NCBI GenBank assembly: GCA_963978895.1
Contig: OZ022242.1
Location: 4,356,859-4,420,858 of the forward strand
DNA: 64,000 bases
Reading direction: 5' to 3'
Source of the DNA: Erpobdella octoculata
Taxonomy: Eukaryota > Annelida > Clitellata > Hirudinida > Erpobdellidae
The notes below the pieces were generated by a model. The model did no database searches, was not told the DNA's origin, and saw only the letters and a program-made list of their open reading frames with translations. Shown piece by piece: positions 21,633 to 64,000 of this stretch. Position numbers and translations under genes: made by a program. The first letter of the stretch is position 1; each line of letters opens with the position of its first letter.

Positions 21633-23124
21633 CCCGTTTGAGACCATAGTACGTTTTACGAACACACTTATTTTTGGCGTTGCATAAAATTAAGTTGTAA
21701 TTTTTTTTCTGTTAAAAGTTTTTTTTTATGTTAAGAAAGCTTCAATACACTGTATAAAATTTTTTAAATAATTTTTTTATTCGTATTAAGTAGTTTAATC
21801 TGGATTAGAATATGAGCATTTTCAAGGTTTTCGACCGATATTACTTTAAAAATTTATTATGCTAATTTCATGAGAGTTATCATAACAAAAGTTTGAAATA
21901 TCGAAAGAGGATGTACTCAAAAGTAAACAGCAACGTTAATTAAATTTTATTGTGCTTACACTAACCCACAATCTGAACATGTATGAGTCATGCTCGTTCT
22001 ACGATCGTTGGGCGTATAGAGTACTTTATGCGAACGAGTCGAAACTAGTTTATTCAGCTTATAGTTGTGCAGTGGTTGAATTGGTGATAGTGTTTTTTGC
22101 AAATTTCATTCTTCGAATGAAATGTTTGTAAAGTTTAAAAATGAAAGGCGTCAAACAGAACGTTTTTTCACGTTGAAAGAAGCTATGTAACTAATTCTTG
22201 ATGATGATGATAGCATTGAGGTTGACATACTTGTCATTCTTCCGCCCGGCGCATCATAACACGTGACTGATGAATAAGCAAATGAAGAAGAAATGTTATT
22301 CTTTGTAATATCCGGGAAGGTAGAAGTTGATTATACTAATGATGGGATGGGATTAGACTGTGTCTGTTCTTTGGGTGAAGAAATGTAGGTTGCAAATACG
22401 GTCAGTTCAATGCCGCGGCAACCAAAACGCCAAAAACGATTGAAATGCACTTGGACCAAAAAGAGTCATTTGAATAGCCACTTTTAAAACAGTCTATATA
22501 TAACGAGTTTGAAACACCACAATGGTGCTTTGCTTGAAAAACCCCATATAGGCTGTTTAGGTTGTTTTATACCGCTGAAATGAATTCATGCACGGTTGAA
22601 GATCCAAAACGATAGGGAAGATACAGCAACTGGCCATGGTCACGATCTTGAAAATGTGAAAACAGTAGGTCGCTACAAGCTGGAAAATTATGGCAAAACA
22701 CTGTACATGTGGGCCAAGTGCGACAAACGACTTCATCGGAATTGTTTTGGTGCTTTCCGCACACGACTATCTGGAACGACTATCATGAACTGCTTGACTG
22801 ATTTATTGAATGTTAAATTTTTGGATTTTATTGAACTGTGTTACTGATAAAGTCAGAAATGTGTTTTTAGCTTTTCTGTTTATAGCCTAAAATTTATATT
22901 ATAATTGTTTGCGTTGAGAACAAAAAAAATTGACTTTTAAACATTTTGTCGTTTTCAGTAGTCTATACGACCAGCGTTCGAAAAACGAGCATAGTGAATT
23001 TTCAAAGTTTTCTTTCAAATAAAAAATAATTAAAAATAAATCTGTTAAAACATAAGCAAGTAACTTAGAAATAACAAAAAAAAATAATAGAAATCTAATT
23101 AATAAAGTTTTGGACCTAAACGGG
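21633..23124 (+). mobile_element. piggyBac element, decayed
   Basis: The 1,492-bp element is bounded by TTAA on both sides (21629-21632, 23125-23128). Its imperfect inverted ends start CCCGTTT. Frames at 22600-22770 preserve a piggyBac-like C-terminal cysteine-rich domain (WAKCDKRLHRNCFGAF). The transposase body is reduced to scattered short frames with stops, so it is inactive. Confidence 0.8.
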
Positions 23125-23221
23125 TTAACCTCACATGTCCTTTGAATTCAGAACAAAGTTTCTAATTACATTTTGACCCACTTCTCGGTGTGTTTTAGAT
23201 CTGAAATTTGGAATATAGTCG

Positions 23222-23292
23222 AACATAAAAGCATGGGGCGTTTTCTTTTGCACTCCTACGATTGCAAAGATTGTGCCCCACGCTTTTATGTT
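23222..23292. repeat. 18-bp inverted repeat, potential hairpin
   Basis: AACATAAAAGCATGGGGC (23222-23239) pairs with 23275-23292 with one mismatch. Inner TTTGCA/TGCAAA can extend the stem. It lies between the end of the polycystin-like gene and the piggyBac element. Function unknown; possibly a small foldback element. Confidence 0.55.
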
Positions 23293-23581
23293 TATAATTT
23301 ATTTTGTATATTTACAGCATTTTTAATGGGGCTTACTTTGGATTCGAACACAAATGAAAATTAAATAAAAAAATATTGTTAGATTTTTATCAAACATTAA
23401 AACTCTAAAATATTCTTAATAAAAACACATTTTCATCACCCAGTTTATATTTAGAACTGCTTACACTAGGAAGAAATGTACCATGATTTTCCTTTGAATA
23501 TGCATGCTTAGGTTAAAGATGAATTCTATAAAAAGATATTAATTTCTAAATAGATACTGCAGTATTTTACTAGTTTTTTAC

Positions 23582-54369
<30,788 letters not shown>

Positions 54370-54749
54370 TATAATTTTAAATTCTTAATTACATAAATAC
54401 AAATTAACCGCCGACGACGACGCCATCATAAAACGCTATTATCGTCCGCTTCCAGAAACTTTCAAACGCAAGACTAGAACCTATTAAACTTTTTCATTTA
54501 TATTGAAATATTTACCGATAAATACAAATAATGATATTTGTTAAAACATTTTTTATTTAACAGAATAAAAAATTCTAATTAAAACTGGATTGGGCTGAAC
54601 TGATAGGCATAGGCGTAGAGTTAGGGGAGCAGGGGAGCAACGGGGCAAGCTGCCCTTCCCAGATCAAATCTTGTTCCTTCCTCCCTCCCCCCGGAAAATT
54701 AACTTTTCAGAAGCATCACTGCAACTTACAGTGATTTTGAAATCAGATG

Positions 54750-55105
54750 AACCAGCGAGAAAAAAATGATGTGTGCTATGTAATTACAAAAAAAATTGCT
54801 AAGACTGTGTGTGCAAAATGTAAAAAAAACATATGTTGTGAACATTCTATTGTAATTTGTGACAACTGTAACAGTTAATTTATGATTTTGAGTAACATTA
54901 CAATGTTTATCTTAAATTAAATTTTGTAACTGTTCGGAAATATTTTTTATTTTTGTATACTTTGCTCATTTTTAGATTCCTATATTTGGAAACACAACAT
55001 AAAAATGACTACAAGTAAAAATTTAGTCTTAATTATTGATATATCGTTATGAGGGTCCATTAGACCCACATTGGTGGGTAAAAAAAAATTTTGGTAAACG
55101 CAGGG
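54750..55105 (+). mobile_element. piggyBac 3' end
   Basis: A short frame at 54770-54880 encodes a cysteine-rich piggyBac tail (CAKCKKNICCEHSIVICDNC, then stop). The sequence ends CGCAGGG at 55105 next to TTAA (55106-55109). The 5' part is missing or unrecognised. It differs from the element at 21633-23124. Confidence 0.65.
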
Positions 55106-55154
55106 TTAAATAAGTAGACTTGCAACAACTCAGAAAACATTATATAAGTAGACT

Positions 55155-55583
<429 letters not shown>

Positions 55584-56439
55584 GTCGACAACCATTGCTA
55601 GACAGCTTGTTGATTACATAAGAATGAGTCAGCGTTCCAGACCAAGTGAGTGAGTGAATGAAGCTGGCCAGCTGGGACAATATATAAGTAGATAATTTTG
55701 TAACCTAGGTGTTTAACAAGTAAAAGTTAATTTAAAAATTTAAAACATGATTTTAAAGCAGTGATAACATTTTATAGCTACATCGGATAAAAATATTAAC
55801 CCGGCAAATAGTAAACAAAAGAGGTTTGTAGTTACTATAACGATAAAAGTTTTTTGTCGTCATCATCAATATGCTTCTTTAATTAATTTTTTAATAATTT
55901 TATATTTTTTTATTAAACTAGAAATTTTGTCGAAGTTGGCAATTTTTATAATGATTTTCCGATCTTCAAAACGTCCGCGGACATCCCATGGACATCCGGG
56001 CAAGTGAAACATAATAAAAGCATGTAAACAACACGGGCGCTGCGCCAACCATAGCTTCTGTTATATATTTTATTATATAGATATCTTGACATAGCTATTA
56101 TATCCAGATATTCTTTAGTATAATACATAAAATACACTCCTGCAATGTTTGTGCAAGCAAAAATATTCTAAACGGTGCTTTTTAAACTTCTATAGGCTAA
56201 TCAAGAACTAGCGTTTTTAAACATAAAGTATTCGTATTCGCCAACTGACCAGTTTCGATAAGATTTCATTTTTAGAACTTTGTTTACTTTTTCATTATTA
56301 ATAATTATATTGGTTATGCTCGAAACCTCATCAATTATTGAGATCCGTTTGATTTGTTACATCCATCTTTTCGAGATACTATAAAATTATCTTCTGTCTC
56401 ATTGTCTTTTTCGTTTTTACAATAATGCTTCGAGAAAGT

Positions 56440-59400
56440 TTAGGACGCATCGTTTTCTTTCCCAATCAGCCAATAAGTAGTCATTGCACCCATACCCTGG
56501 AAATAATTTATTCAAAGTTTATTGCTACGCATAAATTAAATCAATTCGAAAATTTTAAGAATCTGTATAAAAAAAACTCTGTCATTACACGGTGATACCT
56601 TCAATTCAGTTTCGCCTCTCAGTTCGACAAGATAGCCAGGAAAACGCATGAGTTGATCTTTGGCTTGTGAGCTTATGTGAATCTTCAAAGCTATTTGGTC
56701 AAGTTGTGATTAGATAAAACGATTAAAGTGAATTTAAACAAAACAAGTAAAAGAAAAACGAGTTTTTCAATACAAACTTTGATTTCAAGTACACTCGATT
56801 TAAAATACGAAAGATAGTTCGTTAATTTATTATAAAATAAATGTACAATTTTTCATCACAGTACAAAACAAAATTGAAAAAAGTCAAATCAACGTCACCT
56901 TTTCCAGTAGACTCCATTCGTGAAGCAGTATTGACGGTATCTCCGAACAAACAATATCTTGGCATTGTATGACCAACGACACCTTGTAATTAGGAGAATT
57001 CTGTGCTAAATCATAAGTCATAAACTAGGTTTTTTTCTCAATTAACTAACCCGCGGCACATGGTCCACAATGAATTCCAATTCTCAACATGAGCGTCATT
57101 TCAGGACGATGTCTGATCTTGAATGTTTGAACAATGGAAAGAAGATCGAGTGCCATATTGCATATTTCAACCACGTGACGTGTTGTTTCCTGAGGCAGAC
57201 CACTGACAACCATGTATGCATCTCCAATCGTCTCCACCTTTACAATAACACAGTTAAAAGACCTGGCAGTAGTCAATAATTTATTAACCACATTTTATAG
57301 GCATTTCCACCAACTTTGTAAACATTGTGTTTAGAAATCGTATCGTCGAATGTGCCATAGAGATCGTTTAACAAATTAACAACTTCCATCGGAGTGCTTT
57401 GAGAAGAGAGAGTGGTAAAACCCACAATGTCAGAGAAATAAATTGTAGCCATTTGATAGAAACGAGGTTCAACTTGACGACCTGCTTTTAGTTCTTCGGC
57501 AACATAACTAGTTTTTTAAAATATTATTTATTAATGAAGAATCTTATCAGCATTATTTTTTTTTTAATTGAAAACATTTCTTTTGAAATTAATATGACGA
57601 TTGAAAATGTTTTGATTTTCTTGAGGGACAATTTTTATTGTAAAAAACTTGAATAGCTTGAAAACCAAAACTAAATTAACATGACTTATATTATTATAGT
57701 GGTTCAGAGTTCAGAGAACTGAAACATTTGTGAAAACCACTACAACAATTAAAGGCATTTGTTTATGGTGAGTGCCTCCCCACGCCCCCTAAGGACGCTT
57801 GTGACGCCGGCTAGATTTCAACTGCCATCCTCTAATAGAGTACTCTACTCTAGACGAAAGGCAAACGTTTCACCGCAATGCAACCACATAAAAAATTGGA
57901 TCTGCTTTAAAACTTAAAAAAAAAAAAGAATTCTTTCTTCCAACTGTAAAATTAAACGACTTTCTTCAATTCATTTCAACTTGAATATGTTATGTTACTT
58001 TAATCATTGATAACTAAATGTTTTGAGGATTATTATTGGAAATGAACTGAAAAAGATCGTTTAATTTTACAGCTGGGAGAAAAAGAATTCTTGTCAGTTT
58101 TAATTTGTAATGAAAAAACATTTCAAACAGACGGCGGTAGGAGACTATGTAGTAGCATGTCAGTTTTTCTTTTTTCCTCAATTAATTTGTCTGTCCTCTC
58201 TTGGACGACAGCTTCTAGATTGTTGGCATATTTTTCAAGCTTGTCCAGCATGCTGTCAACGATGTCTTTGTTATCTCTGTTGAAAATGGATCATCTTACG
58301 TTTGTTATATAGAATGACTTATCGGGGTTTGTTAACTAAATGTATATTTCAAGTAAAACCTACTTTCGAAATTTTTTATTTATTTCGTCAAATGAAGGAC
58401 GATTCACTGGATTTTCATCCCAACATTTACGAACAAGGTCTAATACAGACGACTCAATGCCAGTTTTGTCTAGAGAGACAACTGATGGTCTAAATATAAC
58501 GTATCCACTGTTCCTAATTTTTGATATAATTTCTGAAATTTTGAGCGTAAAATTTGATCATAGTTTCATTATTTTCTAAAAGTCCTAAATGACAGTTATT
58601 TATAAAATAAAACACATGCACACCTTTGTTTGTCAAGTTATAAGTTTGGTATGGAAACGTTTTGAATATAATCTCATAAGCCACAATAGCAAAACTGTAA
58701 ACATCTCCTTTTTGACTTCCCTCGGCTCCCAAATTTGACTTAATATGCTCAGGTGCTGTCCATAATTGGCTTTTATAGAAGTCTTCTTCTGTAAGTTCTT
58801 TTTGGTAGATGCGTCTGAACTCCAACAATCCAAATCCTGTGATTTTAACCACCCATCTGTTGGTCACCATGCATACACTGCTTGATAGTCTACCATGGTA
58901 GGTCAGGAAAGATTTATGCAGGTAGGCCATTCCCTAAAAGATATTTTTAACTGAAATTTTATTACATGGAAGTTATTATTATTATCATTAATAAAATTTC
59001 AATAGTTTTACGATATAAGCGGTTTCACTAAGAGCGTCACCCACTTTAGCCATAACAAATCACTGGTACTCATTTGACGACCAAAACTGAATGAAATACT
59101 GAACAAACTAAATCACCAAGATATGCAGTACTAATTTTAATAAAAGCATAGCATAACGGACTGAAGATTTTGCACTGTTGCCTTTATTCTTAGTCTTTGT
59201 CAGTGGCGGATTAAAAGGGGTGCCGGCGGCGTGAGCCCCCCGTTCCGCCCTCTATTAAAAACTTTTAATGTAAATATACCATACGTGGATATCTTGATGT
59301 AGGTTTATGCATCATTTCTATTGCCATATAAAGTTTTTCGTATAAGCGGGGAGGTAGTAAAAACATAACATTTTTAATTTTATTTTGATAAAGATAGGTA

Positions 59401-61349
59401 TGAAACTTTTTTAAGAATAATTATGGAAAAATACTTACGACTATCCCCCCCTGGTTATCTATTCTTTTGCTAAAATAACGCTTCTACGTGCCATACTTCC
59501 TAAATTATCTGTCACAGCCTTGAGAACTGGACTAAATTCAGAGGATGGGTCTTGACTTTTATTTTTCATAAATAGCGCCTAAAAATATTTAAAATAACTG
59601 AAATGATTCCATTGCAAAAACAGACCTTTATTATATCACGGATAAATGACATTTGAAATGAAGCTTCGAGTTTCACATCGGAATCAGCAAGAATTTCCTG
59701 TAGCAAATATTAAAACTAATTTAACTGGTCGATAAAACGCTTAAAGTATTGTTTTTCTGTTATTTTTTAATAAAAACCTAAAATGTGAACCATCAATATA
59801 TTTATTCAACTGCATTGTAAAAAAATTAATTTAATAATTGTTTCTACAAAAAATTGTTTGTGCTCCCCCTGGCTATATGTGCTTTTATACAATCCTATCT
59901 AATCCCAGCTAATCTTGAAGCCGCGACTTCTGACATTTCTGGCTGGCGTGGAACTGTTGAAACCGGCGTCAAACAAGCCGAAAAGGGGAGAGAGAAAGAT
60001 CTGACGTGGGATCCGGCGTAAAAAAAGGAGGGTTCGCGAGCAGCAGAGGGCGAGGGCTGCCGCCGCTTCCCTTGTGGTTCCTGCCGCTGAGTACAAATGC
60101 GGAAAATGTTGAAGAAGCTGCAGCTCCCGTTTTGGCATATTCAGCCACAGGGTAGACACAGGTACAACTCCATTGTCTCTAGAGACAGAGGTATGCCAAC
60201 AACAAAACAATCCTATCTCTTTCAAAAGTTGCCATTTTGCATTCAGAAACAAACCAAAGTTATTTAAAAAAGTCAAACTTGGGCAGTTTTGGTACTAATA
60301 TTATTAAATTAAAAGTAAGCATATATTGTTATAAGTTTTTAAAAAGGTCAGACATCTTACACACCAGGGGGCAAAATATTTGTTGTAACTACTGTATAAT
60401 TACTGAATTTGTCAAAATTAAACAGACGTTTTTCTAACGCAAGAGTTATGTTTTTTCAGGATTTGGCAAATGCATTATTTTACTATGCTTGACAGGGTGA
60501 AAATTTATTACAAACATACCTACTAGAAAAGGAAATATCCCCTCTGGCTATAGGCATGTCATCCCTCATGCTACTAAAAAGGAGCCCAATTATCATACAG
60601 ATAAACACAACTTTTTTTCAACACCACTTTAACAGTTATAATTTGTACTACAACTTTCTTAAAATATATTTCAAATCAGAATTTTATCAGGACAAAAATA
60701 ATTTTGCAACCTGCAAAGAACCTCTTGCACTATGTCTCATGACCAAATAGACACCGTCGTACTCTATGTAGGCTCCAAGAAATGAAACCAGGTTGTCGTG
60801 CTGTAGATCTTTCAACTAACCAACAATTATACTGATGAATAAATATAATTAGCCACAATTTCTACGCATTTTATTCGCATGAAAACTGACCTCAGCAAGC
60901 TCCTTCAAATCATGCCTTGAGAATTTAATATCTTTTTTAGAGAAACAGCTGACTGTGACCATGGCTCCTCTAAAAACAGCTGTCATTTCTGAATGTGTGC
61001 TTTGCAGTTTGTCACCATTATCGGAACTGCTCTTTCCATCTTTAATAACGCTTTGAGAGTCGTTCATCTCCGATTTGTTTTTTGCGTTCGACTGTCACAG
61101 ATAGTTATTTATTTGAATTTATTTATTTGGAATGAACGTCTTCTATATGAAATGTTGTTAGTCAAAACAAACGTGTTGAAGAAATTCCAGTTCTTCTTTA
61201 TTAATTTTCCATCCTGATTTCAAAATTTTTCTTCTGTTTTGTATCATTCTACGAGACAAATAAAACATGCTACGATTTATTGTGTTTTATTCTGATTATT
61301 AAGGCTAATCTTAGATAATTTTTCCTAACTTATTTTCGGACCAAAAAAT

Positions 61350-61386
<37 letters not shown>

Positions 61387-61694
61387 AGTTTATAGTCCTT
61401 TACACCAGGTGTCAAAAAATCATGATTTGTGACGGCTTATCTATGCCCTATCCCCCTCTGTGGCTATGCGCCTACTTCCGATTGATTGCAAATTTTGTTT
61501 CAAGAGTAGTACAGTTTTTTCAACCACGATTTTTTATTTATTAAACATCTATATTATCAATTACATAAAAATATTAGGTGCTGTTTTATTACTATATGTA
61601 AAAAAAAATACAGACCCTATCGTAAATCCAAAAACGATCAAAATCACAGCAACGACGAAAGACGCAATCAACGGAGTGACTACGGAGTTTTTTC
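56440..61694 (-). CDS. receptor guanylate cyclase, C-terminal 564 residues
   Basis: This membrane enzyme converts GTP to cyclic GMP. Twelve exons with matching phases: 61694-61612, 61091-60891, 60815-60711, 59697-59626, 58933-58624, 58532-58364, 58276-58133, 57507-57315, 57237-57051, 56982-56899, 56690-56599, 56496-56440 (TAA at 56442-56440). The first holds the membrane span ([19 protein letters not shown]). The next five are a kinase-homology domain that has lost catalysis: YHGRLSS where HRD is expected, ITGFG for DFG, but APEHIKS kept. The coiled linker is [20 protein letters not shown]. The cyclase domain keeps both metal aspartates ([15 protein letters not shown]), the guanine-specifying Glu (KVETIG) and Cys ([10 protein letters not shown]), and TASRMEST, so it should be active. 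The ligand-binding ectodomain is not in the recognisable sequence to the right. It lies 2 kb upstream of, and on the same strand as, the polycystin-like gene. Confidence 0.96.
56742..56826 (+). repeat. dispersed repeat, copy 3
   Basis: AACGAGTTTTTCAATACAAA and following bases match 53405-53490. In an intron of the cyclase gene. Confidence 0.7.
57695..57893 (-). repeat. tRNA-derived SINE
   Basis: On the minus strand GGCAGTTGAAATCTAGCCGG resembles the B-box region of the SINE at 62870-63065 (GGCAGTTCAAACCTCGCCGG); both continue CGTCAC. The 3' part resembles 39225-39310. Confidence 0.65.
59201..60705. other. intron sequence of the cyclase gene with repeat ends
   Basis: CAGTGGCGGATTAAAAGGGG at 59201 resembles the left terminus at 46303, so it may be another end of that DNA family. 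The exon at 59697-59626 lies within. A GC-rich patch near 59935-60130 has no assigned content. Confidence 0.4.
61350..61412 (-). repeat. T-run and retroposon end
   Basis: About 31 Ts followed by TATAATAGTTTATAGTCC, matching 51890-51920. Confidence 0.65.
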
Positions 61695-61854
61695 CTGGCC
61701 GTAAAATAAGAAATAAATTAATTAAAATTTAATAAAAAAATTACTTGTTATCTTCATTTAGATGAAATATTAAAAAAAATACTTTTAATTTACATAATAA
61801 AGACATGTAACAAGCAAACCGAAAAAATGATATTTTTTCACAAACCATTTTTAT

Positions 61855-62175
61855 TTCAGGATTCGCCGGGTTTTTCATTTTATGCAAATTATTTTGAACA
61901 TTTTTTTAAAACTATGAATGTAAATATTTAAATAACTATGGTTGATTTGTTGTTGTTTCAAAACATAGATAATTAACTTTTATATTTGAAAAATGTTGTA
62001 GAACGTTTTCAAACTCTAATAAAATACATTGTCATGAGAAGCGATCCTATATTTCCAGTTTCAACTTAAATAGATGACGGGAAATTTGATCATTTTCACT
62101 TTCAAGGTTTCCAAGCATTCAGGCAAGCAAGCAAACAGCACGGAATTAATATAAGGAATTTAAAATTATTTGAAA
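61855..62175 (+). repeat. dispersed repeat, second copy of 30190-30530
   Basis: Shares CATTGTCATGAGAAG, GATGACGGGAAA and CAAGCAAGCAA in the same order. Confidence 0.65.
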
Positions 62176-62867
62176 TCTAATTCCTTGCAAATACAACAAA
62201 ATATGTTACCAATGCGCTTGTTTTTTTTTCCAAATTATTTTGGGCTAAAGTTAATTTTTGTTAAATAAAAAATAAAAAATCTATATATATAAAAGAACAT
62301 GTCCTGACTGACTGACTGACTGATTGATAATCAACGCCGAGCTCAAACGCCTCATCCTAGGAAAATGAAATTTGAAACTTATATTACTTTTATTGCGTAA
62401 GCATCCAATAAGAAAGGATTTTTGAAAATTTTGCTCCTGAGGGGAAGAAACTGGAAAACAAACTTTTTTCTAAAACAATGTATATCTCAAAAACCAAAAA
62501 TGAGGAGATTTTTAAATTTGGTATATGGATTCTTCTTAAAAAATAAAAAGATACGTGTTTCACCATTTTTTTGAAATTCGGTTTCCCGGACCTCAAATGT
62601 GGGTTGGAAAATTGAGTTATTTGGTTTTTAAAGTAGCTGCTACTCAAAAACTGTGAATGCTACAGGAGTAAAAATTAGTATTTAGTTTCTACTCTAAAAA
62701 TAATGAAATACGTGTTTTAGCATTTTTTGAAAATTTGGTTTCCAGGACTTCAAATGTGGGATGGAAAATAGGGTTATTTGTTTTTTAATGTAACTGCTAC
62801 TCAAAAACTGTAAATACTACAGATATAAAAATTAGTATTTAGTATTTTTTTTATTGAGATTTAGCAT

Positions 62868-63066
62868 ACGCTTTATCAAGACAAGTCTTCCTCAAGGCGA
62901 GAGAGGGAGGGTACTTGCAAAGGCAGCCATTTATAGGCACCTACCCCTTTAGCAAATGCGAGTGAACTCCTTGCTTAAGGGAGTTACGCTGGTGACGCCG
63001 GCGAGGTTTGAACTGCCAACCTAACGATCGACAGGCGAACGCTCTACCGCTCTGCCACAAGCGCCT
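62868..63066 (-). repeat. tRNA-derived SINE inside the Helitron candidate
   Basis: On the minus strand the head is GGCGCTTGTGGCAGAGCGGT, with B box GGCAGTTCAAACCTC. The tail is AATAAAAAAAATAC. It interrupts an internal repeat unit, so it arrived later. Confidence 0.75.
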
Positions 63067-63224
63067 CAAAAAATAACGATATAAGTGTTTCACCATTTTT
63101 TAAAACTTTGGTTTTCATGACTTCAAATGTGGGGTCAAAATAATGGTTATTTGATTTTAAAATAACTGCTACTCAACAACTGCAAGCATTACAGATGTAA
63201 AACTTACTATTTTGAGGTTTTGAG

Positions 63225-63565
63225 CCGGTTAAAACTAGCTGAGTCCAGTTTATCACCGGTCGGGCCAAGCCGTTATTTTAGGGTATTTTTACGGGCCAGG
63301 CTAAACCTTAAATCAAGGTGGTACGGGCCGAGGTTCTTCACTAAGCATATAGACATTTTAGTAATTTTAAGGTCTTCAGAAAATTACGATATAAGTGCTT
63401 CACCAAACCTGAAGTTAAGGTGGGACGGGCCGAAGTTTTTCATCATGTATATAGAATTTCTGGCCTGTAAAAACGGGCCGGGCCCAAATTAGACGGGCCG
63501 TGCCGGGCCAGGAATTTTGGTTTTGATACGGGCTGGGCCGAATTGTCGACGGGCCGAGCCGACAC
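63225..63565. repeat. GC-rich CGGGCC repeats
   Basis: Many copies of CGGGCCG/GGGCCAGG words, in contrast to the AT-rich surroundings. Possibly a nested hAT-type MITE ending GCCGACACCTA; left end not found. Confidence 0.4.
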
Positions 63566-63628
63566 CTATGGATGCACGGTTCAAATTCTCTAATTTCATG
63601 CGAGCGAAGCCGCTACGGGCACTGCTAG

Positions 63629-64000
63629 TTTGTAATAAATGCAGAATGGGGATGATGGTTGGCCAACTGTAAACCAACTGTGAACTGAAACCATAATAAA
63701 TTGGTTTTATTCTGTTGAACTATTGTTTCAAATTAACAAACTTTCAAGCACAAAAACGTATTAAGCTACAAAAAATAACATGCTCACTGGATGGACCAAC
63801 CTACTCGATTTTGTTGGAGGAATGAAATTTGATTTATCTGTTATTTTCTGTTTTATTAGGGAGTTTTTTGTTAATTAAAAATGTTTGTGCTTTAAGAATT
63901 TTTTTTTTTTATTGTGAGGGCATATAGGCTTTGTCTGCGCCTTGTAATAAACTATATTAATGTTAATGTCAATGATAATATGAATTTGTATTAGCAAGGT
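63629..64000. other. no recognised content
   Basis: AT-rich sequence up to the window edge, including a T-run at about 63898-63910. Confidence 0.5.

Larger units (their letters stand above)
62280..63628 (+). mobile_element. candidate non-autonomous Helitron
   Basis: It begins TCTATATATATAAAAG after an A and ends CTAG before a T, as Helitrons do. A small hairpin (AGCGAAGCCGCT) lies about 10 bp before the end. Inside, a ~170-bp unit (landmarks TTCACCATTTTTTTGAAA, CTTCAAATGTGGG, ACTGCTACTCAA) is present about three times, the last two separated by a SINE. No Rep/helicase frame is present, so it would depend on another element. Confidence 0.6.

Noticed and set aside
62390..62647. 85-codon minus-strand frame as an ectodomain exon of the receptor cyclase
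   Set aside because: It lies within the internal repeat of the Helitron candidate and shows no signal of a ligand-binding domain.

Overview
This is a stretch of animal nuclear genome: AT-rich, with spliced genes, short exons, mostly small introns and a heavy load of many transposon classes. The gene content (a fused animal-type CoA synthase, a WSC/EGF/REJ/GPS/PLAT polycystin-1-like gene and a receptor guanylate cyclase) points to an aquatic invertebrate. A tunicate is a reasonable guess and a cnidarian cannot be excluded; the sequence alone does not settle the species.

Layout. 1-14.7 kb is a transposon graveyard. It holds fragments of pogo/Tigger, hAT, CACTA-like, gypsy LTR, MULE, L2/CR1 LINE, mariner, P-element and PIF/Harbinger elements, almost all with the coding strand on +, many nested. 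Three places carry direct duplications of flanking sequence (255, about 125 and 288 bp) around truncated elements, which could be real rearrangements or haplotype misjoins. 15.5-19.55 kb (+) is a complete nine-exon COASY gene encoding bifunctional CoA synthase, 529 residues, with all splice phases agreeing. 20.8-21.6 kb (-) is a small unrecognised membrane-protein gene. 21.6-23.1 kb is a decayed piggyBac element bounded by TTAA.

23.6-54.4 kb (-) is one large gene of about 39 exons and about 2,200 codons. It has a signal peptide, WSC domain, EGF-like modules, REJ-like region, GPS, first membrane span, PLAT domain and a further polycystin-type membrane region. The predicted product appears to stop before the pore and last helix of a polycystin channel. 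Its introns hold an L2 LINE, an 18-bp palindromic minisatellite with a higher-order period, an RTE-like LINE, several tRNA-derived SINEs and TA microsatellites. 56.4-61.7 kb (-) is the 3' part of a receptor guanylate cyclase (membrane span, kinase-homology domain, linker, cyclase); its extracellular part lies beyond the right edge or in unrecognised sequence. 62.3-63.6 kb looks like a non-autonomous Helitron with internal repeats and a SINE.

How the genes relate. The cyclase and the polycystin-like gene lie head to tail on the same strand about 2 kb apart. Both families are known from sperm and ciliary sensing in marine invertebrates (sea-urchin REJ proteins and egg-peptide receptor cyclases, ascidian s-Themis), so a functional pair is an attractive but unproven idea. 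COASY is a housekeeping enzyme with no evident link to the others.
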